In this document: positions 1 through 6,480 of the stretch, one piece after another
Layout: each line of letters starts with the position of its first letter
How positions within the stretch are numbered: the first letter of the stretch is position 1
From: Bacteroidota bacterium
GTDB taxonomy: Bacteria; Bacteroidota; Bacteroidia; Chitinophagales; Chitinophagaceae
DNA: 6,480 nucleotides
Reading direction: 5' to 3'
Assembly (NCBI GenBank): GCA_947463975.1
Contig: CANHUW010000097.1
Coordinates: forward strand, 1 to 6,480
The notes under the pieces: generated by a model
Databases searched by the model: none
What the model was told of the DNA's origin: nothing
Seen by the model: only the letters and a program-made list of their open reading frames with translations
Program-made: the position numbers and the translations under genes

Positions 1-1
1 A

Positions 2-985
2 TTCATGCAATCTGCAACGGAAGAAAAAGTAGCAGCAGCCGCCATTCCTTTAAGAGACTATGCATTGTATAGTCAACAATTATACTTGGATTGGGCTAAA
101 CTACCTCAATTCAATTTTTCTTATGAACATAAAGGTTTATTGGAAATTTTTCAGACACAAGAAGTAGCTGAACACGCCATTCATACAGTTGAAAAAGCCA
201 ATGAGATAGGGCTCGCAGGAACTAAAATTATTTCAAAGGCAGAATTAGATGCCATGGAGCCTGCTTATCAAATTAATGCAATAGGAGCTATCTATTTTGC
301 TTGTGATGCGCATTTGTATCCGAAAAAAATGATGGAGCAACTCATTGAAGATTTAAAAAATAAAGGAGTTCGATTTGCTTTGAAAGAAACGGTAATTGAT
401 TTTGAAAAGAAACATAATACTATTTCTAAAGTGATTACGAATAAGACTGCATACAATGCCGATACGGTGGTTTTAGCTTCAGGTGCTTGGAGTAGAGAAC
501 TAGCAGAAAAATTAGACATTAATATTCCGTTGGTCGGTGGAAGAGGATATTCCATTACATTAGAAGATACGCCCTATATGACCAATCATCCTGCAGTATT
601 GGTAGAAGGGAGAATAGCTTTGACACCCATGGATGGCAATAAAATGCGCTTTGGCGGAACTATGGAAATTACTTCTACCAACACCCCTCCGAAAATCAAT
701 AGAGTAAAAGGGATTATAGCGTCAGTTAAAAAATTCTTCCCTGAATTTGAGATCCCTTTACCAGCCATTGAAGATGTTTGGTTTGGCTATAGACCATGCT
801 CGGCAGATGGTTTGCCTTATGTAGGTAGAACCAAAAAATGTAGCAATTTAATTATGGCTACAGGACATGCTATGGTAGGGATGAGTTTGGGTGCAGCCAC
901 AGGAAAAATTGTTGCTGAGATCATTGAAGAGCAACAACCGAGCATCGATATTGCTATTTATCATCCAGAAAGATTTGATGCTTAA
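2..985 (+). CDS. FAD-dependent amino-acid oxidoreductase, DadA/DAO family (5'-truncated by window edge)
   Basis: This is the C-terminal part of a flavoprotein of the glycine/D-amino-acid oxidase (DAO) superfamily, which deaminates amino acids to keto acids using FAD. The frame is open to the window edge. About 326 residues are visible from the first in-frame ATG at base 5, whereas DadA-like proteins have about 410-430. The N-terminal Rossmann GxGxxG is absent, so the true start lies upstream and base 5 is probably an internal methionine. Visible family marks, counted from that Met, are the second FAD-contact strand TVVLASGAWS (154-163), a GGRGYS loop (178-183), WFGYRPCSADGLPYVG (259-274) and the C-terminal flavin segment GHAMVGMSLGAATGK (287-301). 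The arrangement is closest to DadA (D-amino-acid dehydrogenase), but glycine or sarcosine oxidases and hydroxyproline-type enzymes share it, so the substrate is not fixed. The stop TAA shares its last A with the bshC ATG, suggesting translational coupling. Confidence 0.88.
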   Translation, partial: FMQSATEEKVAAAAIPLRDYALYSQQLYLDWAKLPQFNFSYEHKGLLEIFQTQEVAEHAIHTVEKANEIGLAGTKIISKAELDAMEPAYQINAIGAIYFACDAHLYPKKMMEQLIEDLKNKGVRFALKETVIDFEKKHNTISKVITNKTAYNADTVVLASGAWSRELAEKLDINIPLVGGRGYSITLEDTPYMTNHPAVLVEGRIALTPMDGNKMRFGGTMEITSTNTPPKINRVKGIIASVKKFFPEFEIPLPAIEDVWFGYRPCSADGLPYVGRTKKCSNLIMATGHAMVGMSLGAATGKIVAEIIEEQQPSIDIAIYHPERFDA

Positions 986-2586
986 TGAAATTCAATGTTA
1001 CCTCTTTGGATTATCAATTTACAGGATTGTTTTCAAGCCTTGTAAAAGATTATGTTCAAGCTAAAGGGAGTGCTAGGTCTTTTGTTGCTTATGAACCTAC
1101 TTATGAGGGTGTTCGTAAAGCTATTGTTGAAAGAAAAAAATATTCAATCAATAGGAAAGTATTGGTGGATGTAATGCAAAAACAATATGGATCATTATCA
1201 TCCAATACTAGCGTACATCAAAATATTCAGTTGCTGGCTAGTGATAATACTTTCGTGGTAACAACCGCACACCAGCCAAATATTTTTACTGGGCCCTTGT
1301 ATTTCTTTTATAAAATTATACATGCAATTCAATTAGCTGCTGATTTAAGGAAACAGTTTCCTGATTATAATTTTGTTCCTGTGTATTATATGGGATCGGA
1401 AGATGCGGATATTGAAGAAGTAGGAAGTTTTGTTTTGGGTGGAAACACTTATCAATGGAATACCAAACAAAAAGGTGCTGTGGGGAGAATGAAAGTAGAT
1501 GATGCCTTGATTGGGTTGTTAAAAAATTTGGAAGGATATTGGTCTGTAAAGCCCAACGGAAAAGAAGCATTAGCCATATTACAAAACGCATATCAAAAAG
1601 GGAAGACTATTGCAGAAGCTACTATAGAAGTAGTGAATGCATTTTTTGGGGAACATGGTTTGATAGTACTTCAACCAGATGATGCATCTTTGAAATCACT
1701 TTTTGTAGATACCATGAAAGTGGAATTATTAACAGGATTTTCTCATAAAGTCATCCAACCCACTTTACAAGCATTGACGGCTAATTATCATGTTCAATCA
1801 GAGGGTAGAGCGATCAATTTATTTTATTTAAAAGATGATATCAGGGCTAGAATTGAAAAACAGAACAATCAATATATTGTTGCAGATACAGATCTTCGTT
1901 TTACAGAAGAAGAAATATTACTGGAGCTTCAACAATATCCTGACAGATTTAGTCCCAATGTGATTCTAAGGGGAGTGTTTCAAGAAACTATTTTGCCCGG
2001 TGTTGTATTTATTGGAGGTGGGGGTGAACTAGCTTATTGGATGGAACTAAAAAATGTTTTTGCAGAAGCGAAAGTTCATATGCCTGTTTTGCAATTAAGA
2101 AATTCTTTTTTGTTTATTAGAGCTAAGCAAATGCAACAATGGACTGCATTGGGTCTATCCAAGCAAGATTTATTTAAACCTGTATTAGATATAGAAGTGG
2201 CGTTGGTGAAAATGCAATCTGGTGCTTTGTTAAGTTTGGAAGCTGAATTAAAATTATTGGAACAAGTATATGATCAAATACAGAAAAGGGTGAAATCCAT
2301 TGATGCTACACTTGGTGCACATGCCAATAATTTAGCACATCAGTCCATAAAAAAGCTATTGGAATTAGAAAAGAAAATGATTCGTGCAGAGAGAAGAAAA
2401 CAAGCAGTATCTATTGAAAGAATTCACTCCATTAAACAATCATTGTTCCCCAATAATGGATTGCAAGAGCGTGTTGAAAATATGGCAGAATGGATGGGTG
2501 ATTTTGGTCAAGCATGGTTGGATACTGTACTAAAAGCATCACCTACTATGCAACAAGCATTTACAATTATTGATCAAATTGATTAG
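985..2586 (+). CDS. bshC: Putative cysteine ligase BshC, last step of bacillithiol biosynthesis
   Basis: BshC is the enzyme assigned to adding cysteine to glucosaminyl-malate to give bacillithiol, the cytosolic low-molecular-weight thiol of Firmicutes and many Bacteroidota. The protein has 533 residues, full length for the family. Family marks are AHQPNIFTGPLYFFYK (95-110), corresponding to the TGQQ.GLFTGPLY block of Bacillus BshC, then VPVYYMGSEDADIEEV (131-146), which matches the VPVFWIAGEDHDFDEV block, and LRGVFQETILPGV (328-340) followed by GGGGELAYWMELK (344-356), the hallmark C-terminal core motif. Residues about 410-475 are rich in Leu, Glu and Lys and fit the long coiled-coil segment of BshC. 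The start at 985 gives a normal N-terminus and overlaps the upstream oxidoreductase stop by one base; no clear Shine-Dalgarno is present. The last 20 bp are shared with the convergent purE. No bshA or bshB is in the window. Family assignment is secure; the ligase role is from family knowledge. Confidence 0.94.
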   Translation: MKFNVTSLDYQFTGLFSSLVKDYVQAKGSARSFVAYEPTYEGVRKAIVERKKYSINRKVLVDVMQKQYGSLSSNTSVHQNIQLLASDNTFVVTTAHQPNIFTGPLYFFYKIIHAIQLAADLRKQFPDYNFVPVYYMGSEDADIEEVGSFVLGGNTYQWNTKQKGAVGRMKVDDALIGLLKNLEGYWSVKPNGKEALAILQNAYQKGKTIAEATIEVVNAFFGEHGLIVLQPDDASLKSLFVDTMKVELLTGFSHKVIQPTLQALTANYHVQSEGRAINLFYLKDDIRARIEKQNNQYIVADTDLRFTEEEILLELQQYPDRFSPNVILRGVFQETILPGVVFIGGGGELAYWMELKNVFAEAKVHMPVLQLRNSFLFIRAKQMQQWTALGLSKQDLFKPVLDIEVALVKMQSGALLSLEAELKLLEQVYDQIQKRVKSIDATLGAHANNLAHQSIKKLLELEKKMIRAERRKQAVSIERIHSIKQSLFPNNGLQERVENMAEWMGDFGQAWLDTVLKASPTMQQAFTIIDQID

Positions 2587-3085
2587 GCCAGTTGGCTTGC
2601 AATTTATCTGCCTTTGCTAATACTTCATTTCCTATTTGTAATTTATAGGCTTCCATTGCTTTAGATACAGTAGCATCATGATTGCCAATCATCTGAGCAG
2701 CCAATATACCTGCATTCTTAGCGCCATTTAATGCCACTGTTGCAACAGGAACGCCTCCAGGCATTTGTAAAATTGACAGTATGGAATCCCAGCCATCCAC
2801 TGAATTACTAGATTTAATAGGAACACCCACTACTGGCAAGCTAGTGATAGCTGCCACCATTCCTGGCAAATGCGCAGCACCGCCAGCTCCAGCAATAATC
2901 ACTTTTAAACCTCTATGATGTGCTGTCTTGGCATAATCTACCATTCTTTCAGGTGTTCTATGTGCAGATACAATCGTCAATTCAAAAGGAATATTAAATA
3001 AAGTCAACATATCGGCAGCCTGCTGCATTATGGGTAAATCACTATCGCTTCCCATAATAATGCCTACAATTGGTTGTGTTGCCAT
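2567..3085 (-). CDS. purE: N5-carboxyaminoimidazole ribonucleotide mutase (PurE, class I)
   Basis: PurE moves the carboxyl group of N5-CAIR to C4, giving CAIR, in de novo purine synthesis in the cytosol. The 172-residue length fits class I PurE (about 160-175). The motifs run in the right order: IIMGSDSDLPIM (9-20) for phosphate binding, VSAHRTPERM (39-48) with the catalytic His at 42, and GAGGAAHLPGMVAA (66-79), followed by LPVVGVPI (83-90) and GGVPVATVALN (110-120). The start at 3085 puts the first beta strand directly after a short leader, as in the family. It is the last gene of a minus-strand run, 34 bp after the fucosidase, and its final 20 bp overlap the convergent bshC end. purK, its usual partner that makes N5-CAIR, is not in the window, so purE is separated from it here or purK lies elsewhere. 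A weak promoter-like match lies just upstream. Confidence 0.96.
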   Translation of the reverse strand: MATQPIVGIIMGSDSDLPIMQQAADMLTLFNIPFELTIVSAHRTPERMVDYAKTAHHRGLKVIIAGAGGAAHLPGMVAAITSLPVVGVPIKSSNSVDGWDSILSILQMPGGVPVATVALNGAKNAGILAAQMIGNHDATVSKAMEAYKLQIGNEVLAKADKLQANWPNQFDQ

Positions 3086-3101
3086 GACGATTAATTTAAT
3101 G

Positions 3102-3135
3102 CAAGATACAAATTAGCCCTTAATTACTGATCAAA
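3102..3135 (-). promoter_or_regulatory. Weak candidate promoter for purE
   Basis: On the minus strand TTTG at 3132-3135 lies inside the last codons of the fucosidase gene. It is followed after 23 bases by TATCTTG (3102-3108), one T short of the TAnnTTTG consensus; a second near match, TAATTTG, sits at 3109-3115. Transcription from the first would begin roughly 12 bases before the purE ATG. This could let purE be expressed independently of pdxJ and the fucosidase, but both elements are imperfect. Confidence 0.22.
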
Positions 3136-4451
3136 TAGCCTGAGATATCAGTAAGAATAGGCTTAGCCTTGTATTCTGTGAAATGAATTCTAATATATTG
3201 GATATTTTGTGTGGGAAATTGTATGATTCTTTTATGCCCAATAGTGGTTCCTTTTGTAATGGGTTGAAACTGTTTTAGATCATTGCCACCGCTTATTTCA
3301 AATTTCACCACTTTTTGCCCTAGACTTATTTTTTCCTTGAGTTGGATACTATTGAATGCAACGGGTTTGTCTAAATGCACTTCCACACTATTATCAGTGT
3401 ATAATAATTTTGCGTTTCTAAAAAGGTTATTGGCAAAAGCTTTATCTCTAATTTTTTTAAAATCCATTAATGCAGCAGAATCCAATGGATCAATCAATCC
3501 TTTTCTATTGGGAGGTACATTCAAAATTAAATTACCGCCATGCCCTACACTTTTCAAATAAATATTAAATAGGGTAGCTCCAGATTTTACCGTATTGTCT
3601 TCTTCTGGATGATAGAACCATCCTTTCCTAATTGACACATCGGCTTCTGCACCAATCCAATGCTTGCCATTATAGTTTCCTGTATTTAAAGTATCATTCG
3701 GCGGTGCACCTTCTCCTCTTTTGAAACCTGCAGTGTCTAATAAATTCCAGTTGGTACTATTAATGATGCCGTTTTCGTTGCCAACCCATCTAACATGTGG
3801 TCCGATATCACTGAAGATCATAATTTGTGGCTGGTATCTTAATGCAGAATCTTTAAATCTTGTAAAATCATATACTTGTTTCTTTCCATTAGGACCTTCG
3901 CCGTTGGCCCCATCCCACCATAGTTCGAAAAACTTGCCATATCCGGTCAATAATTCTTTCATGGTATTGATATAGATATCATTGTATTCAGGGGTTCCGT
4001 ATTGAGGGTGGTTTCTGTCCCATGGTGAAATATATACACCCATTTCAATGCCTTCTTTTTTACATGCTTCAGACAACATTTTAATCACATCACCTTTGCC
4101 ATTCATCCAATTACTTTCTCTAACAGTATGTTTACTGTATTTGCTTGGCCACAATGAAAATCCATCATGGTGTTTTGCCGTAATCACAATACCTTTTGCA
4201 CCTGCAGCTTTTGCAATACGCGCCCATTGATTACAGTCTAGTGCAGTGGGGTTGAATACATTGGGGTTTTCACTTCCATGTCCCCATTCCAAATCGGTAA
4301 AGGTATTGGGTCCAAAATGCATAAAAAAATAATACTCTTTGTCATGCCATGCTAATTGTTCTTTGGTAGGGGTGGGTCCGAATTTTTCTTGTGCATTACT
4401 TGTACAACTATGAAGAATGAATACACTTAAAGCAAAAAATATTTTTTTCAT
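3120..4451 (-). CDS. Exported alpha-L-fucosidase, glycoside hydrolase family 29 (GH29-B-like)
   Basis: This is a retaining exo-fucosidase that would release L-fucose from glycans outside the cytoplasm. It has 443 residues. The N-terminus is a short signal peptide: KK, then hydrophobic IFFALSVFIL (4-13), then HSC with a lipobox-like Cys16. An SPase I site after SNA (18-20) is an alternative. The catalytic barrel shows FMHFGPNTF (43-51), ITAKHHDGFSLWPSKYS (90-106), GVYISPWDRN (138-147) and FELWWDGANGEG (175-186); Asp180 aligns with the GH29 nucleophile. RWVGNENG (221-228) offers Glu226 as the acid/base, at a spacing I recall for the alpha-1,3/1,4-specific GH29-B subfamily. EADVSIRKGWFYH (269-281) and GHGGNLILNVPPNRKG (303-318) are further typical blocks. 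Residues about 345-443 look like a beta-sandwich tail. It starts 4 bp after the pdxJ stop, so it is probably cotranscribed with it. No SusC/D or other carbohydrate-degrading gene lies nearby. Family is secure; linkage specificity is inferred. Confidence 0.93.
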   Translation of the reverse strand: MKKIFFALSVFILHSCTSNAQEKFGPTPTKEQLAWHDKEYYFFMHFGPNTFTDLEWGHGSENPNVFNPTALDCNQWARIAKAAGAKGIVITAKHHDGFSLWPSKYSKHTVRESNWMNGKGDVIKMLSEACKKEGIEMGVYISPWDRNHPQYGTPEYNDIYINTMKELLTGYGKFFELWWDGANGEGPNGKKQVYDFTRFKDSALRYQPQIMIFSDIGPHVRWVGNENGIINSTNWNLLDTAGFKRGEGAPPNDTLNTGNYNGKHWIGAEADVSIRKGWFYHPEEDNTVKSGATLFNIYLKSVGHGGNLILNVPPNRKGLIDPLDSAALMDFKKIRDKAFANNLFRNAKLLYTDNSVEVHLDKPVAFNSIQLKEKISLGQKVVKFEISGGNDLKQFQPITKGTTIGHKRIIQFPTQNIQYIRIHFTEYKAKPILTDISGYLISN

Positions 4452-4455
4452 GATA

Positions 4456-5184
4456 TTATTTTAATGGCGACAAAGCGCGTTTATATAATTGAATGGTATT
4501 TTCTAATCCCAAGTACAATGCATCACTGATTAAAGCGTGACCAATACTCACTTCGTCGATAAAAGGAATTTGTTGAATTAAGAAAGGTAAATTATGTCTA
4601 TCTAAATCATGCCCAGCATTAATTCCCAAACCAAGTTGTTTTGCTTTTTCAGCTGCTTTACGATATGCATTAATAATCTCTTCTTTTTTCCCAGCTTCAA
4701 ATGCTTTTGCATAAGATTCGGTATACAATTCAATTCTATCCGTTCCAGTAGTAGCTGCTGCTTCTACCATTGCTTCAATGGGATCAACAAAAATAGATAC
4801 ACGAATGCCCGCTTTTTTAAATCTAGCTATGATTTCTTTTAAGTAAGCCTGTTCTTTGATGGTATCCCATCCATGATCACTGGTTAATTGATTCAATGTA
4901 TCTGGCACTAAGGTAACTTGAGCAGGTTGATTGGCTAAAATCAATTCAATAAACTTCACTTCTTTTGGATTGCCTTCAATGTTGAACTCTGTAGTAATAT
5001 TTTGCTTTAAATCATAGACATCTTTGTATCTAATATGTCTCTCATCAGGTCTTGGATGAACTGTAATTCCTTCCGCGCCAAATGCTTCACAATCTTTTGC
5101 TACTTGTACAAGGTCAGGGTTGTTGCCACCTCTACTATTTCTTAGGGTAGCGATCTTATTTATATTTACACTTAAACGAGTCAT
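4456..5184 (-). CDS. pdxJ: Pyridoxine 5'-phosphate synthase PdxJ
   Basis: PdxJ condenses 1-deoxy-D-xylulose 5-phosphate with 3-amino-2-oxopropyl phosphate to form pyridoxine 5'-phosphate, the last ring-forming step of the DXP-dependent vitamin B6 pathway. With the start at 5184 the protein has 242 residues, matching E. coli PdxJ (243). I chose this ATG because the family N-terminus begins here (MTRLSVNINKIATLRNSRGG); an in-frame ATG at 5214 would only add ten unconserved residues. Key blocks are GITVHPRPDERHIR (39-52) with catalytic His43, FNIEG (67-71) with Glu70, TLVPD (91-95), GINAGHDL (187-194) with His192, and EVSIGHALISDALYLGL (211-227). The Asp-His after VNI in E. coli is Asn9-Lys10 here, a variant I associate with Bacteroidota. 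It heads a minus-strand run with the fucosidase 4 bp downstream and is divergent from the UbiD-family gene. Confidence 0.96.
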   Translation of the reverse strand: MTRLSVNINKIATLRNSRGGNNPDLVQVAKDCEAFGAEGITVHPRPDERHIRYKDVYDLKQNITTEFNIEGNPKEVKFIELILANQPAQVTLVPDTLNQLTSDHGWDTIKEQAYLKEIIARFKKAGIRVSIFVDPIEAMVEAAATTGTDRIELYTESYAKAFEAGKKEEIINAYRKAAEKAKQLGLGINAGHDLDRHNLPFLIQQIPFIDEVSIGHALISDALYLGLENTIQLYKRALSPLK

Positions 5185-5187
5185 AGT

Positions 5188-5195
5188 CAAATTTA
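5188..5195 (-). promoter_or_regulatory. Candidate -7 element immediately before pdxJ
   Basis: On the minus strand TAAATTTG fits TAnnTTTG and ends three bases before the pdxJ ATG at 5184. A TTG at 5212-5214 lies 16 bases upstream, slightly short of the usual -33 spacing. If used, transcription would begin at or within the start codon, implying a leaderless or nearly leaderless mRNA. A real promoter further upstream, inside the UbiD-family gene, is an alternative. Confidence 0.25.
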
Positions 5196-5198
5196 AGT

Positions 5199-5206
5199 TA
5201 TTTTTG
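5199..5206 (+). promoter_or_regulatory. Candidate Bacteroidota -7 element for the UbiD-family gene
   Basis: TATTTTTG fits TAnnTTTG, the -7 element of the primary sigma factor of Bacteroidota. Transcription would begin at about 5210, leaving a leader of about 15 bases before the ATG at 5225, a sensible length. I see no TTTG or TTG at the expected -33 distance, and such matches arise by chance in AT-rich DNA, so confidence is limited. Confidence 0.35.
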
Positions 5207-5224
5207 CAACTCAATTAATAAAGA

Positions 5225-6480
5225 ATGGCTTATTCTAGTTTAGAAGCTTGTTTGTTGGATTTGGAGCAAAACGGACAATTGATTCGTATCAAAGAAGAGG
5301 TAGATCCATACTTAGAAATGGCTTCTATCCATTTGCGCATTCATGAACAAAAAGGCCCTGCAATTTTATTTGAAAAAGTAAAAGGCTCTAAATTTAGAGC
5401 AGTCTCCAATATTTTTGGAACACTAGAAAGAAGTGAGTTTATTTTTAGAAAAACCATGCCTCAAGTAAAGCAGTTAATTGCGATGAAAATTGATCCAATG
5501 GCTGCTGTTAAAAATCCTTTAAAATCTTTGGCTGCATTACCAGCAGCATTGAATGCTTTGCCTATTAGAAATCCATTGAAGCAACCAGTGGTGTATGAAG
5601 AAATTCAGATTTCAGATCTGCCTTTGATTCAACACTGGCCAATGGATGGAGGAGCTTTTGTTACCCTACCCCAAGTATACACAGAAGATGCAGATAAGCC
5701 AGGAATAGGCAATGCCAATTTAGGGATGTATAGAATTCAATTAAGCGGCAACGATTATATTTTAAATAAAGAGATTGGCTTGCATTATCAATTACATAGA
5801 GGTATTGGTGTTCATCAAACTAAAGCCAATCAAAAAGGGATGCCTTTAAAAGTGAGCTGTTTTGTTGGTGGACCACCAGCACATAGTGTTGCTGCGGTGA
5901 TGCCACTACCTGAAGGAATGAGTGAAATGAATTTTGCTGGCGTATTGGCTGGAAAAAGATTTGGATATACTTATAAAGATGGATTTTGCATTAGCACTGA
6001 TGCTGATTTTGTAATTACTGGGGAAGTATTTCCAGGAGAGAATAAACCTGAAGGACCATTTGGAGATCATTTAGGATATTATAGTTTACAACATCCTTTT
6101 CCTGTAATGAAAGTGCATAAAGTGTATGCAAAGAAAAATGCAATATGGGCATTTACGGTGGTTGGAAGACCTCCTCAAGAGGATACTAGTTTTGGAGAGT
6201 TAATACATGCTATGACTGGAGATGCGGTATCCAATGAGATACCAGGAGTGAAGGAAGTACATGCAGTAGATGCTGCAGGAGTTCATCCGCTGTTATTAGC
6301 AATAGGTAGTGAAAGATACACGCCATTCTTAGAGAATAAAGCACCTGCAGAGTTGTTGACCATTGCCAATCATATTTTAGGAACAGGCCAATTGAGTTTG
6401 GCCAAATTTGTTTGGATCACTGCACCACAAAGCAAAAAAGGCGAAGTACTTTCTACACATGATGTACCCGCATTTTTCAA
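5225..6480 (+). CDS. UbiD-family prenyl-FMN-dependent decarboxylase (3'-truncated by window edge)
   Basis: UbiD enzymes use prenylated FMN, made by UbiX, to remove the carboxyl group from aromatic or unsaturated acids. The reading frame is open from the ATG at 5225 to the window end, 418 codons of a protein that usually has about 480-620. Cofactor-site blocks are visible: NANLGMYRIQ (163-172), where Asn165 and Arg170 match N168 and R173 of fungal Fdc1, and PLPEGMSE (227-234), where Glu230 falls at the metal-ligand spacing of Fdc1 E233. PEGPFGDHLGYYS (275-287) carries Glu276 and Asp281 at the E277 and E282 positions; the FGD form is, as I recall, also found in E. coli UbiD. VVGRPPQED (312-320) is another UbiD block. 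Bacteroidota generally make menaquinone and not ubiquinone, so I give no ubiD symbol: a menaquinone-pathway or aromatic-acid decarboxylase is more likely. No UbiX partner is visible. The start follows an A-rich stretch without a Shine-Dalgarno. Confidence 0.92.
   Translation, partial: MAYSSLEACLLDLEQNGQLIRIKEEVDPYLEMASIHLRIHEQKGPAILFEKVKGSKFRAVSNIFGTLERSEFIFRKTMPQVKQLIAMKIDPMAAVKNPLKSLAALPAALNALPIRNPLKQPVVYEEIQISDLPLIQHWPMDGGAFVTLPQVYTEDADKPGIGNANLGMYRIQLSGNDYILNKEIGLHYQLHRGIGVHQTKANQKGMPLKVSCFVGGPPAHSVAAVMPLPEGMSEMNFAGVLAGKRFGYTYKDGFCISTDADFVITGEVFPGENKPEGPFGDHLGYYSLQHPFPVMKVHKVYAKKNAIWAFTVVGRPPQEDTSFGELIHAMTGDAVSNEIPGVKEVHAVDAAGVHPLLLAIGSERYTPFLENKAPAELLTIANHILGTGQLSLAKFVWITAPQSKKGEVLSTHDVPAFF

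Noticed and set aside
5..7. ATG at base 5 as the true start of the oxidoreductase
   Set aside because: The frame is open to the window edge and the N-terminal FAD-binding Rossmann motif is missing, so this is most likely an internal methionine.
1316..1591. 91-residue open frame on the minus strand inside bshC
   Set aside because: It lies wholly within conserved BshC core sequence and its translation has no recognisable domain; it is an antisense shadow.
2564..2581. Inverted repeat CAATT/AATTG with 8-base loop as a bidirectional terminator
   Set aside because: The arms are only five bases and almost all A/T, with no following T run, and they lie inside both coding ends; too weak to call a terminator.
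3283..3975. Plus-strand open frames of 92 and 84 residues opposite the fucosidase
   Set aside because: Both are antisense to well-conserved GH29 segments, with low-complexity Leu/Pro/Ser-rich translations and no domain; shadows.
4609..4842. 77-residue plus-strand frame rich in Phe, Cys and Ser opposite pdxJ
   Set aside because: Composition is the reverse complement of Lys/Glu/Ala-rich helices of PdxJ; no independent coding evidence.
5185..5214. Upstream in-frame ATG at 5214 as the pdxJ start, adding ten residues
   Set aside because: The extension MSCKNNLNLT has no counterpart in the family, would fill nearly the whole divergent spacer, and the conserved N-terminus begins at the ATG at 5184.

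Overview
The window is AT-rich, with little Shine-Dalgarno signal before its start codons and with start-proximal matches to the Bacteroidota-type promoter (TAnnTTTG). It carries a bacillithiol-synthesis gene (bshC) and a PdxJ with the N-K version of its N-terminal motif that I associate with Bacteroidota. Together these point to a member of the phylum Bacteroidota, possibly the Chitinophagaceae. The lineage is inferred from motifs and composition; no marker gene was tested.

Layout: (1) Plus strand, 2-2586: the C-terminal part of a DadA/DAO-type FAD-dependent amino-acid oxidoreductase, then bshC. Their stop and start share one base (TAATG), so they look translationally coupled. (2) Minus strand, 5184 down to 2567: pdxJ, then a GH29 alpha-L-fucosidase 4 bp later, then purE 34 bp further on, probably one transcription unit with a possible extra promoter before purE. 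The 3' end of purE overlaps the 3' end of bshC by 20 bp, tail to tail. (3) Plus strand, 5225 to the window end: the first 418 codons of a UbiD-family prenyl-FMN-dependent decarboxylase, divergent from pdxJ across a 40-bp spacer that holds a promoter-like match on each strand.

The genes are mostly metabolic housekeeping: amino-acid oxidation, the low-molecular-weight thiol bacillithiol, vitamin B6, purine synthesis, and a decarboxylase that in Bacteroidota would most plausibly serve menaquinone or aromatic-acid metabolism. The exception is the exported fucosidase, a glycan-degrading enzyme placed between two biosynthetic genes with no SusC/SusD, sulfatase or other glycoside hydrolase beside it in the window.

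The coding density is very high and no stretch over 300 bases lacks a gene. I found no RNA gene, CRISPR array, insertion sequence, integrase, long repeat or defence-like cassette. I do not see an undescribed system here; the findings concern gene arrangement, promoter overlap and residue-level variation.
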